This document shows, in pieces, positions 41,731-55,377 of a stretch of 64,000 nucleotides of DNA. Under the pieces are notes generated by a model that was given only the letters and a program-made list of their open reading frames with translations, was not told the DNA's origin and did not search any database. Source of the stretch: Cololabis saira. Its lineage: Eukaryota; Chordata; Actinopteri; Beloniformes; Belonidae. A program made the position numbers and the translations under genes. How positions within the stretch are numbered: position 1 is the first letter of the stretch; each line of letters opens with the position of its first letter. The DNA lies in NCBI RefSeq assembly GCF_033807715.1, contig NC_084600.1, forward strand, positions 45,587,324 to 45,651,323, read 5' to 3'.

Positions 41731-44609
41731 AGTGCCACGGCTGCGCCACGTGGCACGCCTCCTCCATTGAGATGCGCAAGCTCAATGGAGGAGGAGTGCC
41801 TCGTGCGCAGCACGAGGCACTAATACTATTGCTCAGGCTTATTAGTGCCACGGCTGCGCCACGTGGCACGCCTCCTCCATTGAGATGCGCAAGCTCAATG
41901 GAGGAGGAGTGCCTCGTGCGCAGCACGAGGCACTAATACTATTGCTCAGGCTTATTCTTTATTATTATTATTCCATATTCTTCCGTATGAACTTCGGCGC
42001 GTAACTAGTTGCGCAGCTTTGAGAAAACTCAAAAAGTAAAAACGTAGAAACGTGCGACTTAATCGGGACTTCATGGGAATGACTTTTATTAGCGATTGGC
42101 GTGCACGTTTTTGCGCAACGTGCACAAACGTGCACTTTTTGCCCCATCCGGAACGCATTGCGTGAACTTTGGGGCCTCACCACTCGCACACCGTTACTCG
42201 AAAAATTCTGAACCGATTTAGAAAGTTGTAGGCCCTGAATTTAACTACAGTCCTCTGGATTTTCAGAACGATGGCACGAATAGTTTTTGCACGAAGTGCA
42301 AAAACATTTCCAAATTTCCAAACTAATGGGGAACTGTTTTCCCATGCATTTCAATGGCGCCATTCAAAGCGGAAGGGAAAATGTTGAGAAAAAAAAGACA
42401 AAATTCACCTTTTTTCCAAGTCACGTATCTTTCTCATACTTGCACGTAGAAACGTCATTCAAACTTCAAAACGGAGGAAAACTTCTCTTCTCTCTCTAAA
42501 CCCCGGACTGTTTTTTCCTAAAATGTACACTTTTCAAGATATGAGCGCTCAAGCGAGGACTAAAAAACCCCCTTTTTCAAATCTAGAGTGGAGGTTTTAA
42601 TTGATCAGAGTGAGCAGAACCCTGAAAAAATGACCATAATTTTTATTTGTAACTCGACCTCACGGCCGAACCGTAAAAGCTGGACAGATAATTTTTGGTC
42701 AGAATGTAGACATACATTTTGGTATTCTTAAAATGTGACTTTGACAGGCGTGGTGTGCACAAAATTTAAACGGGGAGACTAAGAGCCATGCCAATTCCTG
42801 TCTCTCTCTCCATTCACTGCAATGTTAAAAAAAAAATTCTTCAAAAAAATCTCATTTTTGTTTTCGAATTGCCGTTACTAACACATTTTAAGGAATATCT
42901 GAATAAAATTAAGATTGTCAGAATCTTCCGGGTTCTGTCTCTCTCACGATGTCTTTGTTTTTCTGCTAGGAGCTACAGTTTGATTACAAGGTGAAGTTAT
43001 TTGAGGCTTGTCAAATCCGAAGAACTAGCTGAGTCATTCCAATACAATATACACTACCATACTTCCGGGTCATGTGACCCAGAACTAGTCACATGACCCA
43101 CTCAATGCAGACTTCATAATACTTTACCTTGGATAATGGAGGAATCTGAACCCTGACCTTTTGACCTTACATGATCCCCAGTCCTGCTGGGGACAGGTTC
43201 ATGGGATATATATGTATATTATTATTATTATACATATAAATATTTACATTTGTATATTATATATACATATTAGCCCCGCCCCTTCTTCTGATTGGCCGAT
43301 ACGTTATAGTCCAATATCTTTTGAATGGTTTGACATAGAGACTCACGGGTGGTATCAAATGACTAAGTATCGAGCCCCTGACCCTCATTGGTGCAAATTA
43401 GCCCCGCCCCTTCTTCTGATTGGCTGATACGTTAAAGTCCAATATCTTTTGAATGGTTTGACATACAGAGACATGGGTGGTGTCAAATGACTAAGTATCG
43501 AGTCCCTGACCCTCATTGGTGCAAATTAGCCCCGCCCCTTCTTCTGATTGGCCGATACGTTAAAGTCCAATATCTTTTGAATGGTTTGACATACAGACAC
43601 ATGGGTGGTGTCAAATGACTAAGTATCGAGTCCCTGACCCTCATTGGTGCAAATTAGCCCCGCCCCTTCTTCTGATTGGCCGATACGTTATAGTCCAATA
43701 TCTTTTGAATGGTTTGACATAGAGTGTCACGGGTGGTATCAAATGACTAAGTATCGAGTCCCTGACCCTCATTGGTGCAAATTAGCCCCGCCCCTTCTTC
43801 TGATTGGCTGATACGTTAAAGTCCAATATCTTTTGAATGGTTTGACATACAGAGACATGGGTGGTGTCAAATGACTAAGTATCGAGCCCCTGACCCTCAT
43901 TGGTGCAAATTAGCCCCGCCCCTTCTTCTGATTGGCTGATACGTTAAAGTCCAATATCTTTTGAATGGTTTGAAATACAGAGACATGGGTGGTGTCAAAT
44001 GACTAAGTATCGAGTCCCTGACCCTCATTGGTGCAAATTAGCCACGCCCCTTCTTCTGATTGGCCGATACGTTATAGTCCAATATCTTTTGAATGGTTTG
44101 ACATACAGAGACATGGGTGGTGTCAAATGACTAAGTATCGAGTCCCTGACCCTCATTGGTGCAAATTAGCCCCGCCCCTTCTTCTGATTGGCCGATACGT
44201 TATAGTCCAATATCTTTTGAATGGTTTGACATACAGAGACATGGGTGGTGTCAAATGACTAAGTATCGAGTCCCTGACCCTCATTGGTGCAAATTAGCCC
44301 CGCCCCTTCTTCTGATTGGCCGATACGTTAAAGTCCAATATCTTTTGAATGGTTTGACATACAGACACATGGGTGGTGTCAAATGACTAAGTATCGAGTC
44401 CCTGACCCTCATTGGTGCAAATTAGCCCCGCCCCTTCTTCTGATTGGCCGATACGTTATAGTCCAATATCTTTTGAATGGTTTGACATAGAGAGTCATGG
44501 GTGGTGTCAAATGACCAAGTATCGAGTCCTTGACCTTCATGGGTGCATCCCGCGATCATCCGGCAGTAGTCCGTGGCACTTCAAAATTTCCCGGGAATTT
44601 TGTCTAGTT
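41731..44609 (+). repeat. Macrosatellite unit 2 (hairpin x2, body, 128-bp x10, terminus)
   Basis: Hairpins at 41731 and 41844, body from about 41957 to 43270, then ten monomers at exact 128-bp spacing from 43271 to 44423, and the terminus to 44609. Its body shares private variants with unit 9 (for example GCACTTTTTGCCCC and CCCATGCATTTCAATGGC). Confidence 0.93.
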
Positions 44610-45961
44610 AGTGCCACGGCTGCGCCACGTGGCACGCCTCCTCCATTGAGCTGCGCAAGCTCAATGGAGGAGGAGTGCCTCGTGCGCAGCACGAGGCACT
44701 CATACTATTGCTCAGGCTTATTTATTATTTATTATATATTCTTCCGTAAAAACTTTGTCCGGCTACTCCTCCTACAGCTTTGAGAAAACGCGAAAAGTAA
44801 AAACGTAGAAACGTGCGCCTTAATCGGGAATCGATGGGTATGACTTTTATTAGCGATTGGCGTGCACGTTTTTGCGCAACGTGCACAAACGTGCGCTTTT
44901 TGCCCCATCCGGAACGCATTGCGTGAACTTTGGGGCCTCACCACTCGCACACCGTTACTCGAAAAATTATGAACCGATTTAGAAAGTTGTAGGCCCTGAA
45001 TTTAACTACAGTCCTGTGGATTTTCAGAACGATGGCACGAATAGTTTTTGCACGAAGTGCAAAAACATTTCCAAATTTCCAAACTAATGGGGAGCTCATT
45101 TTCCCTATGTATTCCTATGGCGCCATTCAAAGCGGATGGGAAAATGTCGAGAAAAAAGACAAAATTCACCTTTTTTCTGAGTCACGTATCTTTCTCATAC
45201 TTGCACGTAGAAACGTCATTCAAACTTCAAAACGGAGGAAAACTTCTCTTCTCTCTCCAAACCCGAAACAGTTTTTTCCTAAAATGTACACTTTTCAAGA
45301 TATGAGCCCTCAAGCGAGGACTGGAAATCACTTTTTTTCAAATCTAGAGCACGGGAGTCAGTTTGCTAGAGTGTAGTTACACTGAAAAAAAAACATGATT
45401 TCTTATTTGTAACTCGAGGTCACGGCCAAACCGTAAAAGGTAGACAGATAATTTTTGGTCAGAATATAGACATAGGTGTTGTGATTTATAAAATGTGACT
45501 TTGACAGGCGTGGTGTGCACAAAATTTTAACGGGGGAGCCAACAGACACGCCAGTTCCTGTCTCTCTCTTCATTGACTCCCATGTTAAATGAAGTTTTCT
45601 TAAAAAAAATCTCATTTTTGTTTTCGAATTGCCGTTACTAACACATTTTAAGGAATATCTGTATGAAAATAACATTTAGATAATCTGGTAGGTTCTCTGT
45701 TTCTCAAAATGTTTTCGTTTTTCTGCTAAGAGCTACGGTTTGAGCGCAAAGTGGAGTGATTTCAGGTTTGTCACAACCAAAAATCCAGCTGAGTCATTCC
45801 CGCTCCCTCTGTATCAGGTTCTTGTTGCCCCTAGCAACCAGAGCTCAGCTGTTGACTGATTAGACTGACCCAGAACTGGTCACATGACTCACTCAGTACA
45901 GACTTCATAGTATAACCTGGAAAATGGAGAAATCTGAACCCTGACCTTTTAACCTTAGATG
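44610..45961 (+). repeat. Macrosatellite unit 3, left part (hairpin and diverged body)
   Basis: One hairpin, then a body starting near 44738. This body and that of unit 5 form a distinct subtype (AAAAACTTTGTCCGGCTACT; CAAACCCGAAACAG). The body ends at about 45960, where a CA repeat replaces the usual AT-rich end. Confidence 0.9.

Positions 45962-46033
<72 letters not shown>
45962..46033. repeat. (CA)n microsatellite
   Basis: About 70 bp of CA between the unit 3 body and the 39-bp array. Confidence 0.98.
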
Positions 46034-46034
<1 letters not shown>

Positions 46035-46035
46035 T

Positions 46036-46338
46036 AGGTGTTATTATGGGATGTCAGGTGTTTTTATAGGATGTTAGTGTTATTATGGGATGTCAGGTGT
46101 TTTTATAGGATGTTAGTGTTATTATGGGATGACAGGTGTTTTTATAGGATGTTAGTGTTATTATGGGATGTCAGGTGTTTTTATAGGATGTTAGTGTTAT
46201 TATGGGATGGCAGGTGTTTTTATAGGATGTTAGTGTTATTATGGGATGGCAGGTGTTTTTATAGGATGTTAGTGTTATTATGGGATGTTAGTGTTATTAT
46301 GGGATGGTAGGTGTTTATTATGGGATGGTAGTGTTATT
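46036..46338. repeat. 39-bp minisatellite, about 7 units
   Basis: The unit is GTGTTATTATGGGATGTCAG then GTGTTTTTATAGGATGTTA, with T/G/A variants in GATGTCAG. The last units are shortened to GTGTTATTATGGGATG. Confidence 0.95.
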
Positions 46339-47526
46339 GGTGTTAGCGGTCCCGTTAGCGGTTCTGTTAGCGGTCCTGTTAGCGATCCCGTTAGCGGTCC
46401 CGTTAGCGGTCCAGTTAGCGATCCCGTTAGCGGTCCAGTTAGCGACCCCGTTAGCGGTCCCGTTAGCAATCCCGTTAGCGGTCCCGTTAGCGGTTGTTAG
46501 CGATCCCGTTAGCGATCCCGTTAGCGGCTTGGTTAGCGATCCCGTTAGCGGCTCGGTTAGCGGTCCCGTTAGCGGTTCAGTTAGCGATTCCGTTAGCGAT
46601 CCCGTTAGCGGTCCCGTTAGCGGTCCAGTTAGCGATCCCGTTAGCGGTCCAGTTAGCGACCCCGTTAGCGGTCCCGTTAGCGGTTCCGCTAGCGGTTGTT
46701 AGCGATCCCGTTAGCGGTCCCGTTAGCGGTTCAGTTAGCGATTCCGTTAGCGATCCCGTTAGCGGTCCCGTTAGCGGTCCAGTTAGCGATCCCGTTAGCG
46801 GTCCAGTTAGCGACCCCGTTAGCGGTTCCGCTAGCGGTTCCGCTAGCGGTTGTTAGCGATCCCGTTAGCGGTCCCGTTAGCGGTTCTGTTAGCGGTTCTG
46901 TTAGCGGTCCTGTTAGCGGTTCCGTTAGCGGTTGTTAGCGGTCCCGTTAGCGATCCCATTAGCGGCTCGGTTAGCAATCCCGTTAGCGGCTCGGTTAGCG
47001 GTCCCGTTAGCGGTTCAGTTAGCGATTCCGTTAGCGATCCCGTTAGCGGTACCGTTAGCAGTCCAGTTAGCGATCCCGTTAGCGGTCCAGTTAGCGACCC
47101 CGTTAGCGGTCCCGTTAGCAATCCCATTAGCGGTCCCGTTAGCGGTTCCGCTAGCGGTTGTTAGCGATCCCATTAGCGGTTCTGTTAGCGGTTCTGTTAG
47201 CGGTCCCGTTAGCGGTTCTGTTAGCGGTTCTGTTAGCGGTTCTGTTAGCGGTCCCGTTAGCGATCCCATTAGCGGCTCGGTTAGCGGTCCCGTTAGCTAT
47301 CCCGTTAGCGATCCCGTTAGCGATCCCGTTAGCTGTCCCGTTAGCGGTCCCGTTAGCGGTCCCGTTAGCGGTTCCGTTAGCGGTCCCGTTAGCGGTCCCG
47401 TTAGCGGTTCCGTTAGCGGTTGTTAGCGGCTCGGTTAGCGATCCCGTTAGCGGCTCGGTTAGCGGTCCCGTTAGCGGTCCCGTTAGCGATCCCGTTAGCG
47501 ATCCCGTTAGCGGTTCAGTTAGCGGT
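46339..47526. repeat. 12-bp GTTAGC minisatellite, about 99 units
   Basis: Dodecamers GTTAGCGGTCCC, GTTAGCGATCCC, GTTAGCGGTTCT and GTTAGCGGCTCG are arranged in larger repeated blocks of about 150-200 bp that each end in a shortened GGTTGTTAGC. Because 12 is a multiple of three, all frames are locally open and give VSGP-, LAVP- or LTGP-type frames without coding meaning. Confidence 0.96.
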
Positions 47527-47691
47527 TCTATATTTTCTGTAATAACTTTTGAATGGTTTGACATAGAGAGTCATGGGTGGTGTCATTGGAATCTGTATCG
47601 AGTCCTTGACCTTCATGGGTGCAAATAAGCCCCGCGATCATCCGGCAGTAGTCCGTGGCACTTCAAAATTTCCCGGGAATTTTGTCTAGTT
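47527..47691 (+). repeat. Macrosatellite unit 3, right remnant
   Basis: One partial 128-bp monomer (TAACTTTTGAATGGTTTGAC onward) and the terminal segment to TCTAGTTA. It proves that the CA, 39-bp and 12-bp arrays sit inside unit 3 where its monomer array should be. Confidence 0.9.
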
Positions 47692-50060
47692 AGTGCCACG
47701 GCTGCGCCACGTGGCACGCCTCCTCCATTGAGATGCGCAAGCTCAATGGAGGAGGAGTGCCTCGTGCGCAGCACGAGGCACTAATACTATTGCTCAGGCT
47801 TATTTATTTATTATTCCATATTCTTCCGTATAAACTTCGGCGCGTAACTAGTTGCGCAGCTTTGAGAAAACTCAAAAAGTAAAAACGTAGAAACGTGCGC
47901 CTTAATCGGGAATCAATTGGTATGACTTTTATAAGCGATTGGCGTGCACGTTTTTGCGCAACGTGCACAAACGTGCGCTTTTTGCCCCATCCGGAACGCA
48001 TTGCGTGAACTTTGGGTCCTCACCACTCGCATATCGTTACTCGAAAAATTCTGAACCGATTTAGAAAGTTGTAGGCCCTGAATTTAACTACATTCCTGTG
48101 GATTTTCAGAACGATGGCACGAATAGTTTTTGCACGAAGTGCAAAAACATTTCCAAATTTCCAAACTAATGGGGACCATGTATTTGTATGGGGCAGCATT
48201 TCACACTGTGTGTGGGATGAGGTTAAAAAAAAAAAAATCACCTTTTTTCTGAGTCACCTATCTTTCTCATACTTGCACGTAGAAAGGTCATTCAAACTTC
48301 AAAACGGAGGAAAACTTCTCTTCTCTCTCTAAACCCCGGACTGTTTTTTCCTAAAATGTACACTTTTCAAGATATGAGCGCTCAAGCGAGGACTGGAAAT
48401 CACTTTTTTGTCAAATCTTCAGTGCGGTTCTAATTGATCAGAGTGCGAGAGACTTTAAAAAAATGATCATAATTTTTATTTGTAACTCGACCTCACGGCC
48501 AAACCGTAAAAGGTAGACAGATCATTTTTGGTCAGAATATAGACATAGGTTTTGTGATTCATAAAATGTGACTTTGACAGGCGTGGTGTGCACAAAATTT
48601 GAACGGGGAGACTAACAGCCATGCCAAATCCTGTCTTTCTCTCCATTGACTCCCATAATAAATAACGTTTTCTTCAAAAAAATCTCATTTTTGTTTTCGA
48701 ATTGCCGTTACTAACACATTTTAAGGAATATCTGAATAAAATTAAGATTGTCAGAATCTTCCGGGTTCTGTCTCTCTCACGATGTCTTTGTTTTTCTGCT
48801 AGGAGCTACAGTTTGATTACAAGGTGAAGTTATTTGAGGCTTGTCAAATCCGAAGAACTAGCTGAGTCATTCCAATACAATATACACTACCATACTTCCG
48901 GGTCATGTGACCCAGAACTAGTCACATGACCCACTCAATGCAGACTTCATAATACTTTACCTTGGATAATGGAGGAATCTGAACCCTGACCTTTTGACCT
49001 TACATGATCCCCAGTCCTGCTGGGGACAGGTTCATGGGATATATATGTATATTATTATTATTATACATATAAATATTTACATTTGTATATTATATATACA
49101 TATTAGCCCCGCCCCTTCTTCTGATTGGCCGATACGTTATAGTCCAATATCTTTTGAATGGTTTGACATAGAGACTCACGGGTGGTATCAAATGACTAAG
49201 TATCGAGCCCCTGACCCTCATTGGTGCAAATTAGCCCCGCCCCTTCTTCTGATTGGCTGATACGTTAAAGTCCAATATCTTTTGAATGGTTTGACATACA
49301 GAGACATGGGTGGTGTCAAATGACTAAGTATCGAGCCCCTGACCCTCATTGGTGCAAATTAGCCCCGCCCCTTCTTCTGATTGGCTGATACGTTAAAGTC
49401 CAATATCTTTCGAATGGTTTGACATACAGAGACATGGGTGGTGTCAAATGACTAAGTATCGAGTCCCTGACCCTCATTGGTGCAAATTAGCCACGCCCCT
49501 TCTTCTGATTGGCTGATACGTTAAAGTCCAATATCTTTTGAATGGTTTGACATACAGAGACATGGGTGGTGTCAAATGACTAAGTATGGAGTCCCTGACC
49601 CTCATTGGTGCAAATTAGCCCCGCCCCTTCTTCTGATTGGCTGATACGTTAAAGTCCAATATCTTTTGAATGGTTTGGCATACAGAGACATGGGTGGTGT
49701 CAAATGACTAAGTATGGAGTCCCTGACCCTCATTGGTGCAAATTAGCCACGCCCCTTCTTCTGATTGGCCGATACGTTATAGTCCAATATCTTTTGAATG
49801 GTTTGACATACAGAGACATGGGTGGTGTCAAATGACCAAGTATCGAGTCCCTGACCCTCATTGGTGCAAATTAGCCACGCCCCTTCTTCTGATTGGCTGA
49901 TACGTTAAAGTCCAATATCTTTTGAATGGTTTGACATACAGAGACATGGGTGGTGTCAAATGACTAAGTATCGAGTCCTTGACCTTCATGGGTGCATCCC
50001 GCGATCATCCGGCAGTAGTCCGTGGCACTTCAAAATTTCCCGGGAATTTTGGTCTAGTTA
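47692..50060 (+). repeat. Macrosatellite unit 4 (hairpin x1, body, 128-bp x7, terminus)
   Basis: Hairpin at 47692, body from about 47805 to 49103, seven monomers from 49104 to 49872 and terminus ending in GGTCTAGTTA. Confidence 0.93.
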
Positions 50061-52980
50061 TTATATATTCTTCCGTAAAAACTTTGTCCGGTAACTAGTC
50101 CCACAGCTTTGAGAAAACGCGAAAAGTAAAAACGTAGAAACGTGCGCCTTAATCGGGAATCGATGGGTATGACTTTTATTAGCGATTGGCGTGCACGTTT
50201 TTGCGCAACGTGCACAAACGTGCGCTTTTTGCCCCATCCGGAACGCATTGCGTGAACTTTGGGGCCTCACCACTCGCACACCGTTACTCGAAAAATTCTG
50301 AACCGATTTAGAAAGTTGTAGGCCCTGAATTTAACTACAGTCCTGTGGATTTTCAGAACGATGGCACGAATAGTTTTTGCACGAAGTGCAAAAACATTTC
50401 CAAATTTCCAAACTAATGGGGAGATTTTCCCATGTATTTGTATGGGGCAGCATTTCACACTGTGGGTGGGAGGAGGTTAAAAAAAAAAAAAAAAAAAACT
50501 TTTTTCTGAGTCACGTATCTTTCTCATACTTGCACGTAGAAACGTCATTCAAACTTCAAAACGGAGGAAAACTTCTCTTCTCTCTCCAAACCCGAAACAG
50601 TTTTTTCCTAAAATGTACACTTTTCAAGATATGAGCCCTCGAGCGAGGACTGGAAATCACTTTTTTTCAAATCTAGAGCACGGGAGTCAGTTTGCTAGAG
50701 TGTAGTTACACTGAAAAAAAAACATGATTTCTTATTTGTAACTCGAGGTCACGGCCAAACCGTAAAAGGTAGACAGATCATTTTTTGTCAGAATATAGAC
50801 ATAGGTGTTGTGATTTATAAAATGTGACTTTGACAGGCGTGGTGTGCACAAAATTTTAACGGGGGGCCCAACAGACGCGCCAATTCCTGTCTCGCTGTTC
50901 ATTGACTCCCATGTTAAAAAACATTTTCTTAAAAAAAATCTCATTTTTGTTTTCGAATTGCCGTTACTAACACATTTTAAGGAATATCTGAATGAAAATA
51001 AGATTGACAGAATGTTCTGGGTTCTCTGTCTCTCACGATGTTTTCATATTTCTGCTAAGAGCTACGGTTTGACAGCAAAGTGGAGTGATTTGAGGTTTGT
51101 CACAACCGAAAATCTAGCTGTCATTCCCGCTCCCTCTGTATCAGGTTCTTGTTGCCCCTAACAACCAGATCACAGCTGTGCTGATTAGACTGACCCAGAC
51201 CTGGTCACATGACACAGTCCTTATAGACTTCATGTAATATAACCTGGAAAATGGAGGAATCTGAACCCTGACCTTTTGACCTTACATGATCCCCAGTCCT
51301 GCTGGGAACAGGTTCATTGGATATATATGTATATTATTATTATTATACATATAAATATTTACATTTGTATATTATATATACAAATTAGCCCCGCCCCTTC
51401 TTCTGATTGGCCGATACGTTAAAGTCCAATATCTTTTGAATGGTTTGACATACAGAGACATGGGTGGTGTCAAATGACTAAGTATCGAGCCCCTGACCCT
51501 CATTGGTGCAAATTAGCCCCGCCCCTTCTTCTGATTGGCTGATACGTTAAAGTCCAATATCTTTTGAATGGTTTGACATACAGAGACATGGGTGGTGTCA
51601 AATGACTAAGTATCGAGTCCCTGACCCTCATTGGTGCAAATTAGCCACGCCCCTTCTTCTGATTGGCCGATACGTTATAGTCCAATATCTTTTGAATGGT
51701 TTGACATACAGAGACATGGGTGGTGTCAAATGACTAAGTATGGAGTCCCTGACCCTCATTGGTGCAAATTAGCCCCGCCCCTTCTTCTGATTGGCCGATA
51801 CGTTATAGTCCAATATCTTTTGAATGGTTTGACATAGAGAGTCATGGGTGGTGTCAAATGACTAAGTATCGAGTCCCTGACCCTCATTGGTGCAAATTAG
51901 CCCCGCCCCTTCTTCTGATTGGCTGATACGTTAAAGTCCAATATCTTTTGAATGGTTTGACATACAGAGACATGGGTGGTGTCAAATGACTAAGTATGGA
52001 GTCCCTGACCCTCATTGGTGCAAATTAGCCACGCCCCTTCTTCTGATTGGCCGATACGTTATAGTCCAATATCTTTTGAATGGTTTGACATACAGAGACA
52101 TGGGTGGTGTCAAATGACTAAGTATCGAGTCCCTGACCCTCATTGGTGCAAATTAGCCACGTCCCTTCTTCTGATTGGCTGATACGTTAAAGTCCAATAT
52201 CTTTTGAATGGTTTGACATACAGAGACATGGGTGGTGTCAAATGACTAAGTATCGAGTCCCTGACCCTCATTGGTGCAAATTAGCCCCGCCCCTTCTTCT
52301 GATTGGCCGATACGTTATAGTCCAATATCTTTTGAATGGTTTGACATAGAGAGTCATGGGTGGTGTCAAATGACTAAGTATCGAGTCCCTGACCCTCATT
52401 GGTGCAAATTAGCCCCGCCCCTTCTTCTGATTGGCTGATACGTTAAAGTCCAATATCTTTTGAATGGTTTGACATACAGAGACATGGGTGGTGTCAAATG
52501 ACTAAGTATGGAGTCCCTGACCCTCATTGGTGCAAATTAGCCACGCCCCTTCTTCTGATTGGCCGATACGTTATAGTCCAATATCTTTTGAATGGTTTGA
52601 CATACAGAGACATGGGTGGTGTCAAATGACTAAGTATCGAGTCCCTGACCCTCATTGGTGCAAATTAGCCACGCCCCTTCTTCTGATTGGCTGATACGTT
52701 AAAGTCCAATATCTTTTGAATGGTTTGACATACAGAGACATGGGTGGTGTCAAATGACTAAGTATCGAGTCCCTGACCCTCATTGGTGCAAATTAGCCCC
52801 GCCCCTTCTTCTGATTGGCCGATACGTTATAGTCCAATATCTTTTGAATGGTTTGACATAGAGAGTCATGGGTGGTGTCAAATGACTAAGTATCGAGTCC
52901 CTGACCTTCATGGGTGCATCCCGCGATCATCCGGCAGTAGTCCGTGGCACTTCAAAATTTCCCGGGAATTTTGTCTAGTT
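50061..52980 (+). repeat. Macrosatellite unit 5 (no hairpin, body, 128-bp x12, terminus)
   Basis: The body follows the previous terminus directly and belongs to the same subtype as unit 3. Twelve monomers, the largest set, run from 51386 to 52794. They show an internal higher-order pattern of four monomers (variants TATGGAGTC, GCCACGCCCC and TAGAGAGTC recur every 512 bp). One has GCCACGTCCC. Confidence 0.93.
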
Positions 52981-55377
52981 AGTGCCACGGCTGCGCCACG
53001 TGGCACGCCTCCTCCATTGAGATGCGCAAGCTCAATGGAGGAGGAGTGCCTCGTGCGCAGCACGAGGCACTCATACTATTGCTCAGGCTTATTTATTTAT
53101 TTATTTATTATTATATATTCTTCCGTATAAACTTCGGCGCGTAACTAGTTGCGCAGCTTTGAGAAAACTCAAAAAGTAAAAACGTAGAAACGTGCGACTT
53201 AATCGGGACTTCATGGGAATGACTTTTATTAGCGATTGGCGTGCACGTTTTTGCGCAACGTGCACAAACGTGCGCTTTTTGCCCCATCCGGAACGCATTG
53301 CGTGAACTTTGGGGCCTCACCACTCGCACACCGTTACTCGAAAAATTCTGAACCGATTTAGAAAGTTGTAGGCCCTGAATTTAACTACAGTCTTGTGGAT
53401 TTTCAGAACGATGGCACGAATAGTTTTTGCACGAAGTGCAAAAACATTTCCAAATTTCCAAACTAATGGGGAAGATTTTCCCATGTATTTGTATGGGGCA
53501 GCATTTCACACTGTGGGTGTGAAATGTCCGGTGAAGGTTAAAAAAAAAAAAAAATCACCTTTTTTCTGAGTCAGGTATCTTTCTCATACTTGCACGTAGA
53601 AACGTCATTCAAACTTCAAAACGGAGGAAAACTTTTCTTCTCTCTCTAAACCCCGGACTGTTTTTTCCTAAAATGTACACTTTTCAAGATATGAGCCCTC
53701 AAGCGAGGACTAAAAAACCCCCTTTTTCAAATCTAGAGTGGAGGTTTTAATTGATCAGAGTGAGCAGAACCCTGGAAAAAATGACCATAATTTTTATTTG
53801 TAACTCGACCTCACGGCCGAACCGTAAAAGCTGGACAGATAATTTTTGGTCAGAATGTAGACATACATTTTGGTATTCTTAAAATGTGACTTTGACAGGC
53901 GTGGTGTGCACAAAATTTAAACGGGGAGACTAAGAGCCATGCCAATTCCTGTTTCTCTCTCCATTCACTGCAATGTTAAAAAAAAATTTCTTCAAAAAAA
54001 TCTCATTTTTGTTTTCGAATTGCCGTTACTAACACATTTTAAGGAATATCTGAATAAAATTAAGATTGTCAGAATCTTCCGGGTTCTGTCTCTCTCACGA
54101 TGTCTTTGTTTTTCTGCTAGGAGCTACAGTTTGATTACAAGGTGAAGTTATTTGAGGCTTGTCAAATCCAAAAAACTAGCTGAGTCATTCCAATACAATA
54201 TACACTACCATACTTCCGGGTCATGTGACCCAGAACTGGTCACATGACACAGTCAATGCAGACTTCATAATACTTTACCTTGGATAATGGAGGAATCTGA
54301 ACCCTGACCTTTTGACCTTACATGATCCCCAGTCCTGCTGGGGACAGGTTCATGGGATATATATGTATATTATTATTATTATACATATAAATATTTACAT
54401 TTGTATATTATATATACAAATTAGCCCCGCCCCTTCTTCTGATTGGCCGATACGTTATAGTCCAATATCTTTTGAATGGTTTGACATACAGAGTAATGGG
54501 TGGTGTCAAATGACTAAGTATCGAGTCCCTGACCTTCATTGGTGCAAATTAGCCCCGCCCCTTCTTCTGATTGGCCGATACGTTATAGTCCAATATCTTT
54601 TGAATGGTTTGACATACAGAGACATGGGTGGTGTCAAATGACTAAGTATCGAGTCCCTGACCCTCATTGGTGCAAATTAGCCACGCCCCTTCTTCTGATT
54701 GGCCGATACGTTATAGTCCAATATCTTTTGAATGGTTTGACATACAGAGACATGGGTGGTGTCAAATGACTAAGTATCGAGTCCCTGACCCTCATTGGTG
54801 CAAATTAGCCACGCCCCTTCTTCTGATTGGCTGATACGTTAAAGTCCAATATCTTTTGAATGGTTTGACATACAGAGACATGGGTGGTGTCAAATGACTA
54901 AGTATCGAGTCCCTGACCCTCATTGGTGCAAATTAGCCCCGCCCCTTCTTCTGATTGGCTGATACGTTAAAGTCCAATATCTTTTGAATGGTTTGACATA
55001 CAGAGACATGGGTGGTGTCAAATGACTAAGTATGGAGTCCCTGACCCTCATTGGTGCAAATTAGCCACGCCCCTTCTTCTGATTGGCCGATACGTTATAG
55101 TCCAATATCTTTTGAATGGTTTGACATACAGAGACATGGGTGGTGTCAAATGACTAAGTATCGAGTCCCTGACCCTCATTGGTGCAAATTAGCCCCGCCC
55201 CTTCTTCTGATTGGCCGATACGTTATAGTCCAATATCTTTTGAATGGTTTGACATAGAGAGTCATGGGTGGTGTCAAATGACCAAGTATCGAGTCCTTGA
55301 CCTTCATGGGTGCATCCCGCGATCATCCGGCAGTAGTCCGTGGCACTTCAAAATTTCCCGGGAATTTTGTCTAGTTA
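52981..55377 (+). repeat. Macrosatellite unit 6 (hairpin x1, body, 128-bp x7, terminus)
   Basis: Hairpin at 52981. The body is nearly the same as that of unit 1 (GTGGGTGTGAAATGTCCGGT is shared only by these two). Seven monomers run from 54422 to 55190. Confidence 0.93.

Noticed and set aside
46278..47628. VSGPVSDP-, LAVPLAIP- and [12 protein letters not shown] frames
   Set aside because: Translations of the 12-bp GTTAGC array, open in all frames because 12 is divisible by three.
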